From: Vagococcus bubulae
GTDB taxonomy: Bacteria > Bacillota > Bacilli > Lactobacillales > Vagococcaceae
Assembly (NCBI RefSeq): GCF_003950315.1
Contig: NZ_NGJT01000001.1
Coordinates: forward strand, 124,001 to 188,000
Direction of reading: 5' to 3'
Length of the DNA stretch: 64,000 nucleotides
Under the pieces are notes generated by a model. That model did no database searches. It was not told the DNA's origin and saw nothing but the letters and a program-made list of their open reading frames with translations. The position numbers and the translations under genes were made by a program. Shown here piece after piece: positions 35,289 through 43,758 of the stretch; the first letter of the stretch is position 1; every line of letters begins with the position of its first letter.

Positions 35289-36464
35289 ATGTCTCAAAAA
35301 AAATATCGAGTTGACATACCTGCCTCATTTATTAATGAAAATAAGTTAGATGACGAAAAAATAATACAGATTAGGAAAGAAGATAATCGGCTAATTCTTG
35401 AAAAACCAACGATTGACAAAAATAATGAAGCAATCTCGCTTAGGTACTTCATCTACCCATCTATTGTGATTACACTGATATTTTGCTACTCTATTTATCA
35501 AAAATCACTTGGACAAATTCCTTTAACCGGTAATTTTTCTATTGCGAGTCACTTGATTTATTTGGGTTTAATCAGTGGCATGTGTTCTTTTTCCTACTTT
35601 TTTATTAAAGGAAAACGGAATCCTAAAAATAAATCGACATTAGATATCTATTGGCGAAATGTCCCTACTATTATTTTCTCGTTTACCGTCACGTTAGCTC
35701 TCCTATTGTCCTCTTTTTTTTGGATGATTAGTAAACTATTTGTTGGGGCTAGCTTTGACGTCTTTACTGCAACAGCTGTCTTTTTCGTTTTTGCCTGTAT
35801 TATTAACTATTTTATGATTTATTCTGCTAACATATTTACTTCATCGATGATTGTGTCCTTATTAATTGCAGTGATTATTGGTGGCGTCTTTTTCGCTATG
35901 TTAACAAACAGTCAAAGTAAATGGTGGCAACATAATTTTAGTTATCTTGGAACGAACGAAGCTGTAAGGAGTTGGCCATTTAATTTAACCCTGATTTTAG
36001 CTTCTTTATTAATGATTGCTTTAGTTGACTACTTATTCGTTAATTTAAAAAATCATGGGTACAAAGGAAAAGGAATAACTATTTTACAAGTTTTAATGAC
36101 CATTCTTTCCATTTCGTTAGGGGGCGTTGGCTTTTTTCCTAATAATGAAGGGGTATGGCATGAATTACATAACCGTGCAGCCAATCTTATGGTTTTTATT
36201 ATTATCATCCTTATCATAGGGATTAAATGGCTATTACCTAAAGTGACAAAAGAGTTTTTAATTGTTTCATATGGTATCGCCGTCATTTTGTTAGTCGCAA
36301 ATTTTTTATTTGAAACAATTGGTTATTTTTCGCTAACCGTTTTTGAAATTATAGCCTTTGGTTTAGCCTTTAGTTGGATATTATTGTTATTACAGCAAAT
36401 TAACCGACTGTGCGCTTATGAAGATGATATTATTTTAGTGAAACTTGAAGAAGTTGATAACTAA
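35289..36464 (+). CDS. DUF998 membrane protein with N-terminal AbrB-like domain
   Basis: 391 residues. The first 45 (KKYRVDIPASFINENKLDD, then IIQIRKEDNRLILEKP) match the pattern of a SpoVT/AbrB swapped-hairpin domain (V.IP......L..GD.I.I...D..I.L.KP). About ten hydrophobic helices follow. The WWQHNFSYLGTNEAVRSWPFN segment is characteristic of DUF998 membrane proteins, and HNRAANLMVF and NFLFETIGYFS are typical later segments. The family has no known activity. A DNA-binding-like domain joined to a membrane protein could mean membrane-tethered regulation, or the domain may only serve oligomerisation. Confidence 0.8.
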   Translation: MSQKKYRVDIPASFINENKLDDEKIIQIRKEDNRLILEKPTIDKNNEAISLRYFIYPSIVITLIFCYSIYQKSLGQIPLTGNFSIASHLIYLGLISGMCSFSYFFIKGKRNPKNKSTLDIYWRNVPTIIFSFTVTLALLLSSFFWMISKLFVGASFDVFTATAVFFVFACIINYFMIYSANIFTSSMIVSLLIAVIIGGVFFAMLTNSQSKWWQHNFSYLGTNEAVRSWPFNLTLILASLLMIALVDYLFVNLKNHGYKGKGITILQVLMTILSISLGGVGFFPNNEGVWHELHNRAANLMVFIIIILIIGIKWLLPKVTKEFLIVSYGIAVILLVANFLFETIGYFSLTVFEIIAFGLAFSWILLLLQQINRLCAYEDDIILVKLEEVDN

Positions 36465-36502
36465 AAAATGATGTGAAGGAACACTCCCTCACATCATTTT
36501 TT
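36463..36502. terminator. Bidirectional terminator at the strand switch
   Basis: AAAAAATGATGTGA pairs perfectly with TCACATCATTTTTT and serves both convergent genes. It marks where the window changes from mostly plus-strand to mostly minus-strand genes. Confidence 0.92.
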
Positions 36503-38090
36503 ATTGTTCTTTTTTAAATGTCTGATAGTAATCATTTAATAATTCTAACATTTGTTGCCCAATTTTTTGATAGTCTTTCGTTGGCAAGTTGGCCTCTGAT
36601 ACACGTAAATCACCAGGGTTTGCTCCAAATCCAACGCCATCCATTAAAACAATCCCATTTTTTTGAGCAAGATTAATTAGAAAATCAATTTGTTCATAAT
36701 GAGTTTCTAAATATTTCCTAAAATCCGGTCCATATTTCTCTTCTGCTAAATGATAGATATTAATCATCGAATAATACTTAGCGTTTTTAGCACTCTCGTC
36801 TTTAGCATAGTCCAGGGCCGTATGTAATTTTTCGTAACGGTCATTCACCAATTTTTTTGACGCTTCGATATAATCATCTGTCTGATCTGATACAACTAAA
36901 TGGGTCAAACTAAATAAGGCTTCCATGATTTGCGACGGAGTTGATAGACCAGCAATATGATACAATCCAATCGAGCGACTGTCTGCTACCATGCGATCGA
37001 TAAAACTCATTTCTTCTGTATCTAATACAACTAAATTGTACCGTTTATTTAATTGTTCTTGCTGTTCACTCGGTAATTCTTTAATCAATTTATCAAAGAC
37101 ATTTTCTTTATGTAGACCAATAACCCCTAATCGCCAACCTGTTGCGCCAAATAATTTTGAATACGAATAGACAAGTAGTGTATTAAAAGGCACAACAGAA
37201 TAAACTGTTTGAAAATCATTGACAAATGTTCCATATACATCATCTGTGATAATCATCAAATCAGGATTATTTAAGACCACTTTTTTTATTTCATTTAAAG
37301 CTTTATCGTCTAGCGCTTTTGATCCTGGATTACTTGGGTTAACTAAGAAAAATGCCTTTAATTCTGGATCATTTAATTTTTCAATAGTTGTTGGATCGAT
37401 TTCCCAATTATTCTCTTCTTTAGAACTCAAATCAACCTCAACAAGTTCATAGTCATTTAATACAGGGATTTGCAAGTATGGTGTAAAAATTGGAGTATTG
37501 ATTGCAATTTTATCGCCAGGTTTGATTAACTTGTTTTCTTTTAAAGAATTAAACGTATAGACAATGGCAGCACTTCCCCCTTCAGTTGGGAAAAGAGTGG
37601 TGTCATTTGCTAAATCCACCCCATTATATAACACACTTTGTAAATATTGATTTAAAATAATTTCTGTATTTTTTAACACACGATTTGGTGAGGGGTATAA
37701 ATTTCCCAATACACCATCGACAAATTCTTTGACAACACTGTCTAAATTCAAAAGCAATGTGTTTTTTAGATAATCTAAACAATAGATTAAAAACTGATCT
37801 GTATCATTTGTTTTAGGTGATAAAAAATCAATAAATCGTGCAGATATGCCTGTTTCTTCAGTATAACCTACTAAGTCACCATCCGAAATTGTACGCTCAG
37901 ACTCTTTGATCCCAAACTCTAATAAGCGAGAAAAAGCTAAACGTGCTTTCTTGTTAATCCAATTTGGGTTTCCACGTCCGGCATTTAAATATGGATTCCC
38001 TTTTGCATTAATTTTAGCTAGTTCTACCATCTTTTCACTAATCTCAAAAGCACCAAGGGTTTCAATTTTTTCTTCTTCTGAAATGTTCAT
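36501..38090 (-). CDS. Bifunctional aspartate transaminase / aspartate 4-decarboxylase
   Basis: 529 residues, a fold-type I PLP enzyme longer than ordinary aminotransferases. Features: LNAGRGNPNWINKKAR near the N-terminus, TEGGSAAIVYTFNSL, NPSNPGSKALDD, ITDDVYGTF, and YSYSKLFGATGWRLG with the PLP lysine. Together these are typical of L-aspartate beta-decarboxylase (AspD/Asd), which converts aspartate to alanine and CO2. The partner aspartate:alanine antiporter AspT is not adjacent here. Ribosome site GGAGGATG; a TATAAT (minus strand, 38128-38134 region) lies upstream. Gives alkalinisation and possibly proton-motive force if an exchanger exists elsewhere. Confidence 0.88.
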   Translation of the reverse strand: MNISEEEKIETLGAFEISEKMVELAKINAKGNPYLNAGRGNPNWINKKARLAFSRLLEFGIKESERTISDGDLVGYTEETGISARFIDFLSPKTNDTDQFLIYCLDYLKNTLLLNLDSVVKEFVDGVLGNLYPSPNRVLKNTEIILNQYLQSVLYNGVDLANDTTLFPTEGGSAAIVYTFNSLKENKLIKPGDKIAINTPIFTPYLQIPVLNDYELVEVDLSSKEENNWEIDPTTIEKLNDPELKAFFLVNPSNPGSKALDDKALNEIKKVVLNNPDLMIITDDVYGTFVNDFQTVYSVVPFNTLLVYSYSKLFGATGWRLGVIGLHKENVFDKLIKELPSEQQEQLNKRYNLVVLDTEEMSFIDRMVADSRSIGLYHIAGLSTPSQIMEALFSLTHLVVSDQTDDYIEASKKLVNDRYEKLHTALDYAKDESAKNAKYYSMINIYHLAEEKYGPDFRKYLETHYEQIDFLINLAQKNGIVLMDGVGFGANPGDLRVSEANLPTKDYQKIGQQMLELLNDYYQTFKKEQ

Positions 38091-38235
38091 ACGTTGTCAT
38101 CCTCCACTATCTTCAAAACAAATGTTTTTATTATACAATAATGTGTTATAGTATAACATTTCAATTGGATAATTTCATTTATAAAAGAAAACATTCAATA
38201 AAATATCATATGCTTCATAAAATTATCATAAGTTA

Positions 38236-38270
38236 TAAAAAAAAGACTTAGATAGTTTCCTAAGTCTTTT
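38236..38270 (-). terminator. murE terminator
   Basis: On the minus strand AAAAGACTTA, loop, TAAGTCTTTT followed by a T tract. Confidence 0.88.
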
Positions 38271-38286
38271 GGTTTACATAATATTA

Positions 38287-39801
38287 TTATGGTTGATTTG
38301 AGATATGAGTTTCAGCAATCACATAATCACCTGAATAAGGAACATCTCTTCCCTTTATTTTTTGATACAAATCTCTTCCCTTACCTGCTAATATAACGGT
38401 ATCATGACTTGTGGCTAAATCTAACGCTTGTTTAATCGCTTCTTCTCTATCAACCACAATATGTTGAATCACTTCTTTATTTGTAATATATTGACTAATT
38501 TCATTGATAATCATCACAGGATCCTCATGTCCAGGATCATCAGATGTGAGAAACACAACATCAGTGTAATCATTTAATACATCACCAAAATCTTTTCTTC
38601 GAGAGGTTGCTTTATCTCCCGTACTACCAATCACGGTAATAATTTTTCCATCTTGGTGCTCATTTTTAGCAAATGCTAATAAACTCGTTAAACTTACTTT
38701 ATTATGGGCATAATCAATATACACAGTAGAGCCATTTTTTTGAATGAGTTTTTCCATTCGACCAGGAACAATCGCTTTTTCTAACCCTTTTTGACAACTC
38801 TTAATATCTACTCCTAGTAATCTAGCAGCCATCAAACTAGCTAAAGCATTATCCTTATTAAAGTCACCCATTAAACTTAATTGGTAAGTATCACACAAAT
38901 CAAGCACATCATCATGTGCTTTTACACTAAAACTTGAGGCATTTTTTCCTTTTTCCCAGTAATAAGTTGCCGATTCATCATGTGCACTATAAGTGAGAGT
39001 TGGAATATTTCTAGCATGTGCTTCTTCTAGAATTAATGCCACATCTTTTGTTTCCTTATTGACAATAAAATGGTTTGAATGTTGAATTAATTGTCTCTTA
39101 CAATAATAATAGTCATCAAATGTTGGATGCTCTATCGGACTAATATGATCTGGCGAAATATTAAGGAAAATCCCGACATCAAACATTAGTTTGTAGACAC
39201 GATTTAACTTATACGCTTGTGATGAAACTTCCATCACTAAATGTGTCATCTTATTATCAACCGCTTCTGCCATCATGCGATATAAATCCATTGACTCTGG
39301 TGTCGTTAAATGGGACTTAAAGTAAGTCTTTCCATCTAGTGTTGAATTCATTGTTGAAAACATCGCTGTTTTATTTTGGTTAAATTCATCTAAAATATAT
39401 TTTAAGAAGTATGCTGAAGTTGTTTTTCCTTTTGTTCCTGTAAAAGCCACTACTTTTAGTTTCGTTTGCGGGTAATCATAAAAAGCCATGCTAATCAAAG
39501 CCATTGCTTTTCTGATGTCTGTCACAATGATACCTAAGCCATCCTTCACCTCAAAAGGCATCTCTGACACATAAACAGCTAGGCCTTCTGACATAGCATT
39601 CATTAAATACTCTGCTTTAAAACTAGCTCCTTTACAAAAAAATAGCGTCTCACTTGATACATCTCTTGAATCATAAGATAGATGTGTGAGTATGTTATCC
39701 TCGGTAGGAAGATTATAATGCCACTCATTGTTATATATAAATTCTTTTAATAAATCATTTTCTTTTAATAAAGTTTCTACTTGATGCAATGAAATCGTCA
39801 A
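38287..39801 (-). CDS. murE: UDP-MurNAc-L-Ala-D-Glu:L-lysine ligase (MurE)
   Basis: About 504 residues; adds the third residue of the peptidoglycan stem in the cytoplasm. ATP loop FTGTKGKTTSAYFL, carbamylated-lysine region MEVSSQAYKLNRV, NISPDHISPIEHPTFDDYYYCK, then DYAHNKVSL. DDPGHEDP replaces the DNPR-type motif of diaminopimelate enzymes, so lysine addition is expected. The start is uncertain: TTG at 39801 has AAGG ten bases upstream, while the GTG at 39810 is only one base from it. Isolated from the division gene cluster, as in other Lactobacillales. Confidence 0.93.
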   Translation of the reverse strand: MTISLHQVETLLKENDLLKEFIYNNEWHYNLPTEDNILTHLSYDSRDVSSETLFFCKGASFKAEYLMNAMSEGLAVYVSEMPFEVKDGLGIIVTDIRKAMALISMAFYDYPQTKLKVVAFTGTKGKTTSAYFLKYILDEFNQNKTAMFSTMNSTLDGKTYFKSHLTTPESMDLYRMMAEAVDNKMTHLVMEVSSQAYKLNRVYKLMFDVGIFLNISPDHISPIEHPTFDDYYYCKRQLIQHSNHFIVNKETKDVALILEEAHARNIPTLTYSAHDESATYYWEKGKNASSFSVKAHDDVLDLCDTYQLSLMGDFNKDNALASLMAARLLGVDIKSCQKGLEKAIVPGRMEKLIQKNGSTVYIDYAHNKVSLTSLLAFAKNEHQDGKIITVIGSTGDKATSRRKDFGDVLNDYTDVVFLTSDDPGHEDPVMIINEISQYITNKEVIQHIVVDREEAIKQALDLATSHDTVILAGKGRDLYQKIKGRDVPYSGDYVIAETHISNQP

Positions 39802-39835
39802 AAAAACCACGCCTTACTAATTATAATTTATTGAC

Positions 39836-39841
39836 ATTATA
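39836..39841 (-). promoter_or_regulatory. Extended -10 element for murE
   Basis: The minus strand reads TGTTATAATG, an extended -10 (TGn TATAAT) about 35 bases before the murE start. The -35 region is weak. Confidence 0.5.
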
Positions 39842-39941
39842 ACATACTCTTAGCATAATCGTACCGGATAGATTTTATACACAACATACTTAAAAAGGTA
39901 GACTTTGTTTTATAATAACGATTCTATCTCACAAAAGTATG

Positions 39942-39955
39942 AACTGTTAACAGTT
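39942..39955. promoter_or_regulatory. Perfect 14-bp palindrome upstream of the lipoprotein gene
   Basis: AACTGTTAACAGTT is fully symmetric and lies at the -35 position relative to TATAGT (39972-39977). It is a candidate operator; no regulator is adjacent. Confidence 0.4.
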
Positions 39956-40024
39956 TAATGCGATTATATGCTATAGTATGAATATATATCATTTGTTTTT
40001 TTATTATACTCTGGGGGAATTATT

Positions 40025-40465
40025 ATGAAATATGTCAAATCATTATTACTCTTTGTTATCGCCACGTTTTCATTAACTGCCTGTACTAGTTCTAGTTACC
40101 AGCAAGAACTTACCAAGCATGATTGGACACTAATTAGAGAATCGGAAGAACAATTTCCACCTCTATCTGTGAGATTTGATCATGATAAACTAATATCTAA
40201 AATTGATAGTAAATCATTTAACAAAAAAGACAAAGATTATGTTGGAGATGATATTGCCAAAAAATTTGCTAAACAATTATCAAATAATACCGAAACAGAA
40301 TCACGATACACAATTGATGGAGACAAGATCACTTTTAAAAATACTCAGTTAGACATAAAAGGGATTTATACAATGTCTCATGATGGTAAAGATATTATCT
40401 TAACCCCAACTGATAGCGTTGATAATACGGATATGATCATTAAGTTAGTCCCTAAAAATAAATAA
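40025..40465 (+). CDS. Putative lipoprotein, hypothetical
   Basis: 146 residues. The signal sequence ends in the lipobox LTAC, so Cys20 should be lipidated and the protein anchored outside the membrane. The mature part is polar and beta-rich (HDWTLIRESEEQFPPLSVRFD, YTIDGDKITFKNTQLDIKGIY), a pattern seen in small DUF-type lipoproteins of lactic acid bacteria. No function recognised. Monocistronic and convergent with the exonuclease gene. Confidence 0.7.
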   Translation: MKYVKSLLLFVIATFSLTACTSSSYQQELTKHDWTLIRESEEQFPPLSVRFDHDKLISKIDSKSFNKKDKDYVGDDIAKKFAKQLSNNTETESRYTIDGDKITFKNTQLDIKGIYTMSHDGKDIILTPTDSVDNTDMIIKLVPKNK

Positions 40466-40470
40466 AAAGA

Positions 40471-40512
40471 AAAGCTAGTTAGTCTCTTAAATGACCTTAA
40501 CTAGCTTTTTTA
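40471..40512. terminator. Bidirectional terminator
   Basis: AAAGCTAGTTA pairs with TAACTAGCTTT, with A/T tracts on both sides between convergent genes. Confidence 0.85.
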
Positions 40513-41020
40513 ATGGGTCCACACCAAAATGATTGGCTTGGTATAAAAGGATATTGGCACAAGCCAGACTGTCGTCTAACGCGTTATGGTGATTGTCTAA
40601 AGAGATGCCTAGCTTTTCACTGACAGTATTTAATTTATGGTTTTCAAATTCTGGAAATAATTGTTTACTTGTTCGAACTGTACATAATGACAAATAATGT
40701 GGTTGCTCTAAACCATAATACTCTAAACATCCTTTTAATATATTGCAATCAAAACTAGCATTATGTGCCACGATTAAGCGATTTTCTTTGAAATAGGGTT
40801 TAATTACTTGCCAAACTTCTGGAAACTTGGGAGCATTAACGACATCTTCTGGCCTTATCCCATGTATTTGTATATTCTTCCAATGAAAATCTGTCTCAGG
40901 TTGGATAAGAGAATAATAACTCCCCACAATTTCATCATTTTTTACCATAACTAATGCAATGGAGCAAGCACTGTGTTTTTGATAGTTGGCTGTTTCAAAG
41001 TCAAACGCAATAAAATTCAT
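40487..41020 (-). CDS. DnaQ-type 3'-5' exonuclease
   Basis: About 177 residues, a DEDDh exonuclease. Exo I FDFETAN (Asp, Glu), Exo II AHNASFDCNILKG and Exo III NHHNALDDSLACA carry the acidic and histidine residues. The start at 41020 (or 41023) is favoured because AAAGGAG lies 5-8 bases upstream; the longer frame to 41113 has no ribosome site. Similar proteins resemble the epsilon/PolC proofreading domain but are stand-alone, probably acting in DNA repair or RNA turnover. Confidence 0.87.
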   Translation of the reverse strand: MNFIAFDFETANYQKHSACSIALVMVKNDEIVGSYYSLIQPETDFHWKNIQIHGIRPEDVVNAPKFPEVWQVIKPYFKENRLIVAHNASFDCNILKGCLEYYGLEQPHYLSLCTVRTSKQLFPEFENHKLNTVSEKLGISLDNHHNALDDSLACANILLYQANHFGVDPLKKLVKVI

Positions 41021-41092
41021 CATCAAAACTCCTTTTAACCATTCGTTTGTTTTATTATACACCATCCTTTTTAAAATAAAAAAAGTTAGATT

Positions 41093-41128
41093 AAATAAAA
41101 CCTCCCAATTCATGTTTCCGGGAGGTTT
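41093..41128 (-). terminator. Terminator of the ABC transporter operon
   Basis: On the minus strand ACCTCCC, loop of about 13 bases, GGGAGGT followed by TTTATTT. Confidence 0.88.
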
Positions 41129-41135
41129 GGTTTGG

Positions 41136-41885
41136 TTATAAATTGAAAAACGTCAGTAAATCAGCTAATTCTAGTTGATTTTTTTGTGTTTCATCCATGT
41201 CTTTTTGAACTTGTCCTGAATCTAACACGATTAAACGATTGCCATATTTTAATGCATCTTCCATACGGTGTGTAATCATTAGGCATGTTAGATTATTTTC
41301 TGAAATGGTCTTTTCCGTTAAGTCCATCAATTGCCGACTTGTTTTAGGATCAAGAGCAGCTGTATGTTCATCCAATAATAATAAATCAGGTTTTTGAATC
41401 GTTGCCATTAATAAACTAAGTGCTTGTCTTTGGCCACCTGAGAGATTACCAGTTGGTGTGTCTAAATGATTTTCTAATCCATTTCCTATTTTTTGACATT
41501 GTTCAAAGAAAAATTCTTTTTGCTGTGCTAATTGGCGTTTTTTGAGTCCTCTTTTTTTCCCTCTAAGTTGAGCCAATAATAAGTTCTCTGAAACAGTCAT
41601 TCTTGGGGCAGTACCTAATTTAGGATCTTGAAAAACGCGTGCAATATACTTAGCTCTATTTTCTTCACTTTGGTTCGTCACATCTTCACCATTTAGTTCT
41701 ACTTTACCACTGGTTAAAAATAATTGACCAGAGATGACATTAAACAAGGTTGATTTACCTGCACCATTTCCTCCCAAAATAGTCACAAATTCGCCATGAG
41801 GTATTGAGAGGTTTAGATGATCCATAATATGACGTCCACTTGAAATAGTTTTAACACCATTGATAATATCTAAGGCATTACTCAT
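41136..41885 (-). CDS. trpZ: Probable tryptophan ABC transporter, ATP-binding protein
   Basis: About 249 residues from ATG 41885, eight bases after AAGGAGG; the frame is open a little further upstream without support. Walker A GGNGAGKST, signature LSGGQRQAL, Walker B LLLDEH, switch MITHRMEDAL. It overlaps the permease stop by 8 bases (ATGAGTAA). It belongs to the ATPase group that pairs with PF04392 substrate-binding proteins. The tryptophan assignment comes from this family and from the Trp-codon leader of the operon. Confidence 0.85.
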   Translation of the reverse strand: MSNALDIINGVKTISSGRHIMDHLNLSIPHGEFVTILGGNGAGKSTLFNVISGQLFLTSGKVELNGEDVTNQSEENRAKYIARVFQDPKLGTAPRMTVSENLLLAQLRGKKRGLKKRQLAQQKEFFFEQCQKIGNGLENHLDTPTGNLSGGQRQALSLLMATIQKPDLLLLDEHTAALDPKTSRQLMDLTEKTISENNLTCLMITHRMEDALKYGNRLIVLDSGQVQKDMDETQKNQLELADLLTFFNL

Positions 41886-42759
41886 TGAGGCTTCCTCCTT
41901 TTTTCTCACTAAACTTCTTACTTAACTCTGGAATGATTAAACAAATACCTAGAATAACAGAAGAATAGAATTTCAAATAAGTTGTATCAAAACTTAATTT
42001 AATCACAGCTAGTATCAATAATTGGTAGATAATACTTCCCACTACAATGGCAATGAATCGTTCTAACATAGTTAATTCTCCAAATAATAGCTCTCCTAAG
42101 ATGATAGACGCTAAACCAATGACAATAACACCAATCCCTTTATTGATATCAGCATACCCATCACTTTGTGCAATTAAAGCCCCTGATAATCCAATTAAGC
42201 CATTTGATACAACAAGGCCTAAAATCTTCATTTTATCTGTATGAATACCTAGTGATTTTGCCATAACTTCATTATCACCAGTTGCAATGTAAGCTTGTCC
42301 TAAATCAGTATTTAAAAATGACAATAAACAAAATATAACTATCATTACAACTAGCAATCCAATCAACACAACATCAAAATTAGCTGGTAAATGTGCAAAG
42401 TTTAGTAATGAAAAGATTTTTGGTTTATTAAGCAGTGACAAGTTAGGTGATTTCATCACAAACAGCATCACTGAATTGAGTGCACTCATCACCAGTATTC
42501 CTGAAAGAATGACTGGTATCTTTCCCTTAGTGTAGAGTAATCCTGTCGTTAGACCAGCTAACATACCAGCTACAACTCCTAATAAAGTTGCTATAACAGG
42601 CGACACACCATTTGTAATAGCCGTGACACATACAGCACCTCCTAAAGGGAAACTCCCTTCTGTTGTTAAATCTGGAAAATCTAATATTCTGTATGTTAAG
42701 TAAATACCTAAGCCTAGTACTGACCATAATATTCCTTGTCCTATCGTTGAAACAATCAT
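41878..42759 (-). CDS. trpY: Probable tryptophan ABC transporter, permease
   Basis: 293 residues, about eight to nine membrane helices (for example LWSVLGLGIYLTYRILDFPDLTTEGSF and LGVVAGMLAGLTTGLLYT), of the branched-chain-type permease superfamily. LTTEGSFPLGGAV and SLGIHTDKMKILGLVVSNGLIGLSGAL are typical of the permeases next to TrpX-type binding proteins. Start overlaps the upstream binding-protein gene by 4 bases. Confidence 0.87.
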   Translation of the reverse strand: MIVSTIGQGILWSVLGLGIYLTYRILDFPDLTTEGSFPLGGAVCVTAITNGVSPVIATLLGVVAGMLAGLTTGLLYTKGKIPVILSGILVMSALNSVMLFVMKSPNLSLLNKPKIFSLLNFAHLPANFDVVLIGLLVVMIVIFCLLSFLNTDLGQAYIATGDNEVMAKSLGIHTDKMKILGLVVSNGLIGLSGALIAQSDGYADINKGIGVIVIGLASIILGELLFGELTMLERFIAIVVGSIIYQLLILAVIKLSFDTTYLKFYSSVILGICLIIPELSKKFSEKKGGSLNE

Positions 42760-43739
42760 TTTTTAGCCTCCTCTTTTAACTCTTGTGGAATGGTTATCCC
42801 TAATTTCTGTGCTTTTTCTTCGTTAATAATAAGTGTTCCTTCTTTATATGTGTAAACAGGTGTTGTAGCAGGTTGTGACCGTCCTTCTAAAACGTCAATT
42901 GTCATTTGAGCAGTCTTAACACCTAGTTGGTATTGATCAATCCCAACAGTTGCTAATCCACCATCTGCTACCATCGAATCAACTGATGGAAAGATTGGAA
43001 TATTGGCTTTATCTGCTGTATCGACTAAGGTTTGATACCCGCTAGCAATAATGTTGTCAGTTGGAACATAGACTGCATCGACCTCACTCACCATGACTTG
43101 AGACATTTGAGCAATGTCATTTGTTGATGGAACAGCGTACGTTTTAATATCAAATTTATTTCCAGCAGCTTTTTTAAAATTTTCTATTTGATAAATTGAA
43201 TTATCTTCTGCTGATGAATAAATAATTCCAAGTGTTTTGATTCCGGGCATTATGTTTTGAATTAACTCAATTTGTTCTTCAACTGGAGCTTGGTGACTTA
43301 CTCCTGTAATATTTCCACCAGGGTGTTCTCTTGATTCAACAAGTCCTGCCCCAACAGGATCACTAATTGCTCCTAGCATGATAGGAATATCTTTTGTTTG
43401 ATTAGCTAATGATTGAGCAGCTGGAGTGGCAATTCCTACCACTATGTCCGGCTTTTGACTAATTAGTTGTTGACTCATGCTTGAGAGCTTACTTTGATCC
43501 GCTTGTGCATTTTGATAGTTTAAATGAATTGTTTCCTTGTCCTTATACCCTTGATTTTCTAATTCATCAACAAATCCCTGATAGATTAAATCAAGAGATG
43601 GATGACTAACAAATTGCAAGACGCCAATTGTTGGAATAGATTTATCAGTAGCCGTTGATTTTTCCTTGTTATAATAGAAAAATGCCCCAACTAACGCAAC
43701 ACACATCCCAATAACAATATATTTGATATTCTTTTTCAT
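42756..43739 (-). CDS. trpX: Substrate-binding protein of the transporter (TrpX-like), copy 2
   Basis: 327 residues of the ABC_sub_bind family (PF04392). The body includes IGVLQFVSHPSLDLIYQGF, VGIATPAAQSLANQTKDIP and GVIYSSAEDNS-type segments. The N-terminal helix (IKYIVIGMCVALVGAFFYY) lacks a canonical lipobox (V-I-G-M-C), so the protein is probably held by an uncleaved helix. Closely related to the copy just upstream. Exports nothing; it binds the ligand outside for the permease. Confidence 0.87.
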   Translation of the reverse strand: MKKNIKYIVIGMCVALVGAFFYYNKEKSTATDKSIPTIGVLQFVSHPSLDLIYQGFVDELENQGYKDKETIHLNYQNAQADQSKLSSMSQQLISQKPDIVVGIATPAAQSLANQTKDIPIMLGAISDPVGAGLVESREHPGGNITGVSHQAPVEEQIELIQNIMPGIKTLGIIYSSAEDNSIYQIENFKKAAGNKFDIKTYAVPSTNDIAQMSQVMVSEVDAVYVPTDNIIASGYQTLVDTADKANIPIFPSVDSMVADGGLATVGIDQYQLGVKTAQMTIDVLEGRSQPATTPVYTYKEGTLIINEEKAQKLGITIPQELKEEAKK

Positions 43740-43758
43740 TCATTTTCCCCCTAACACA

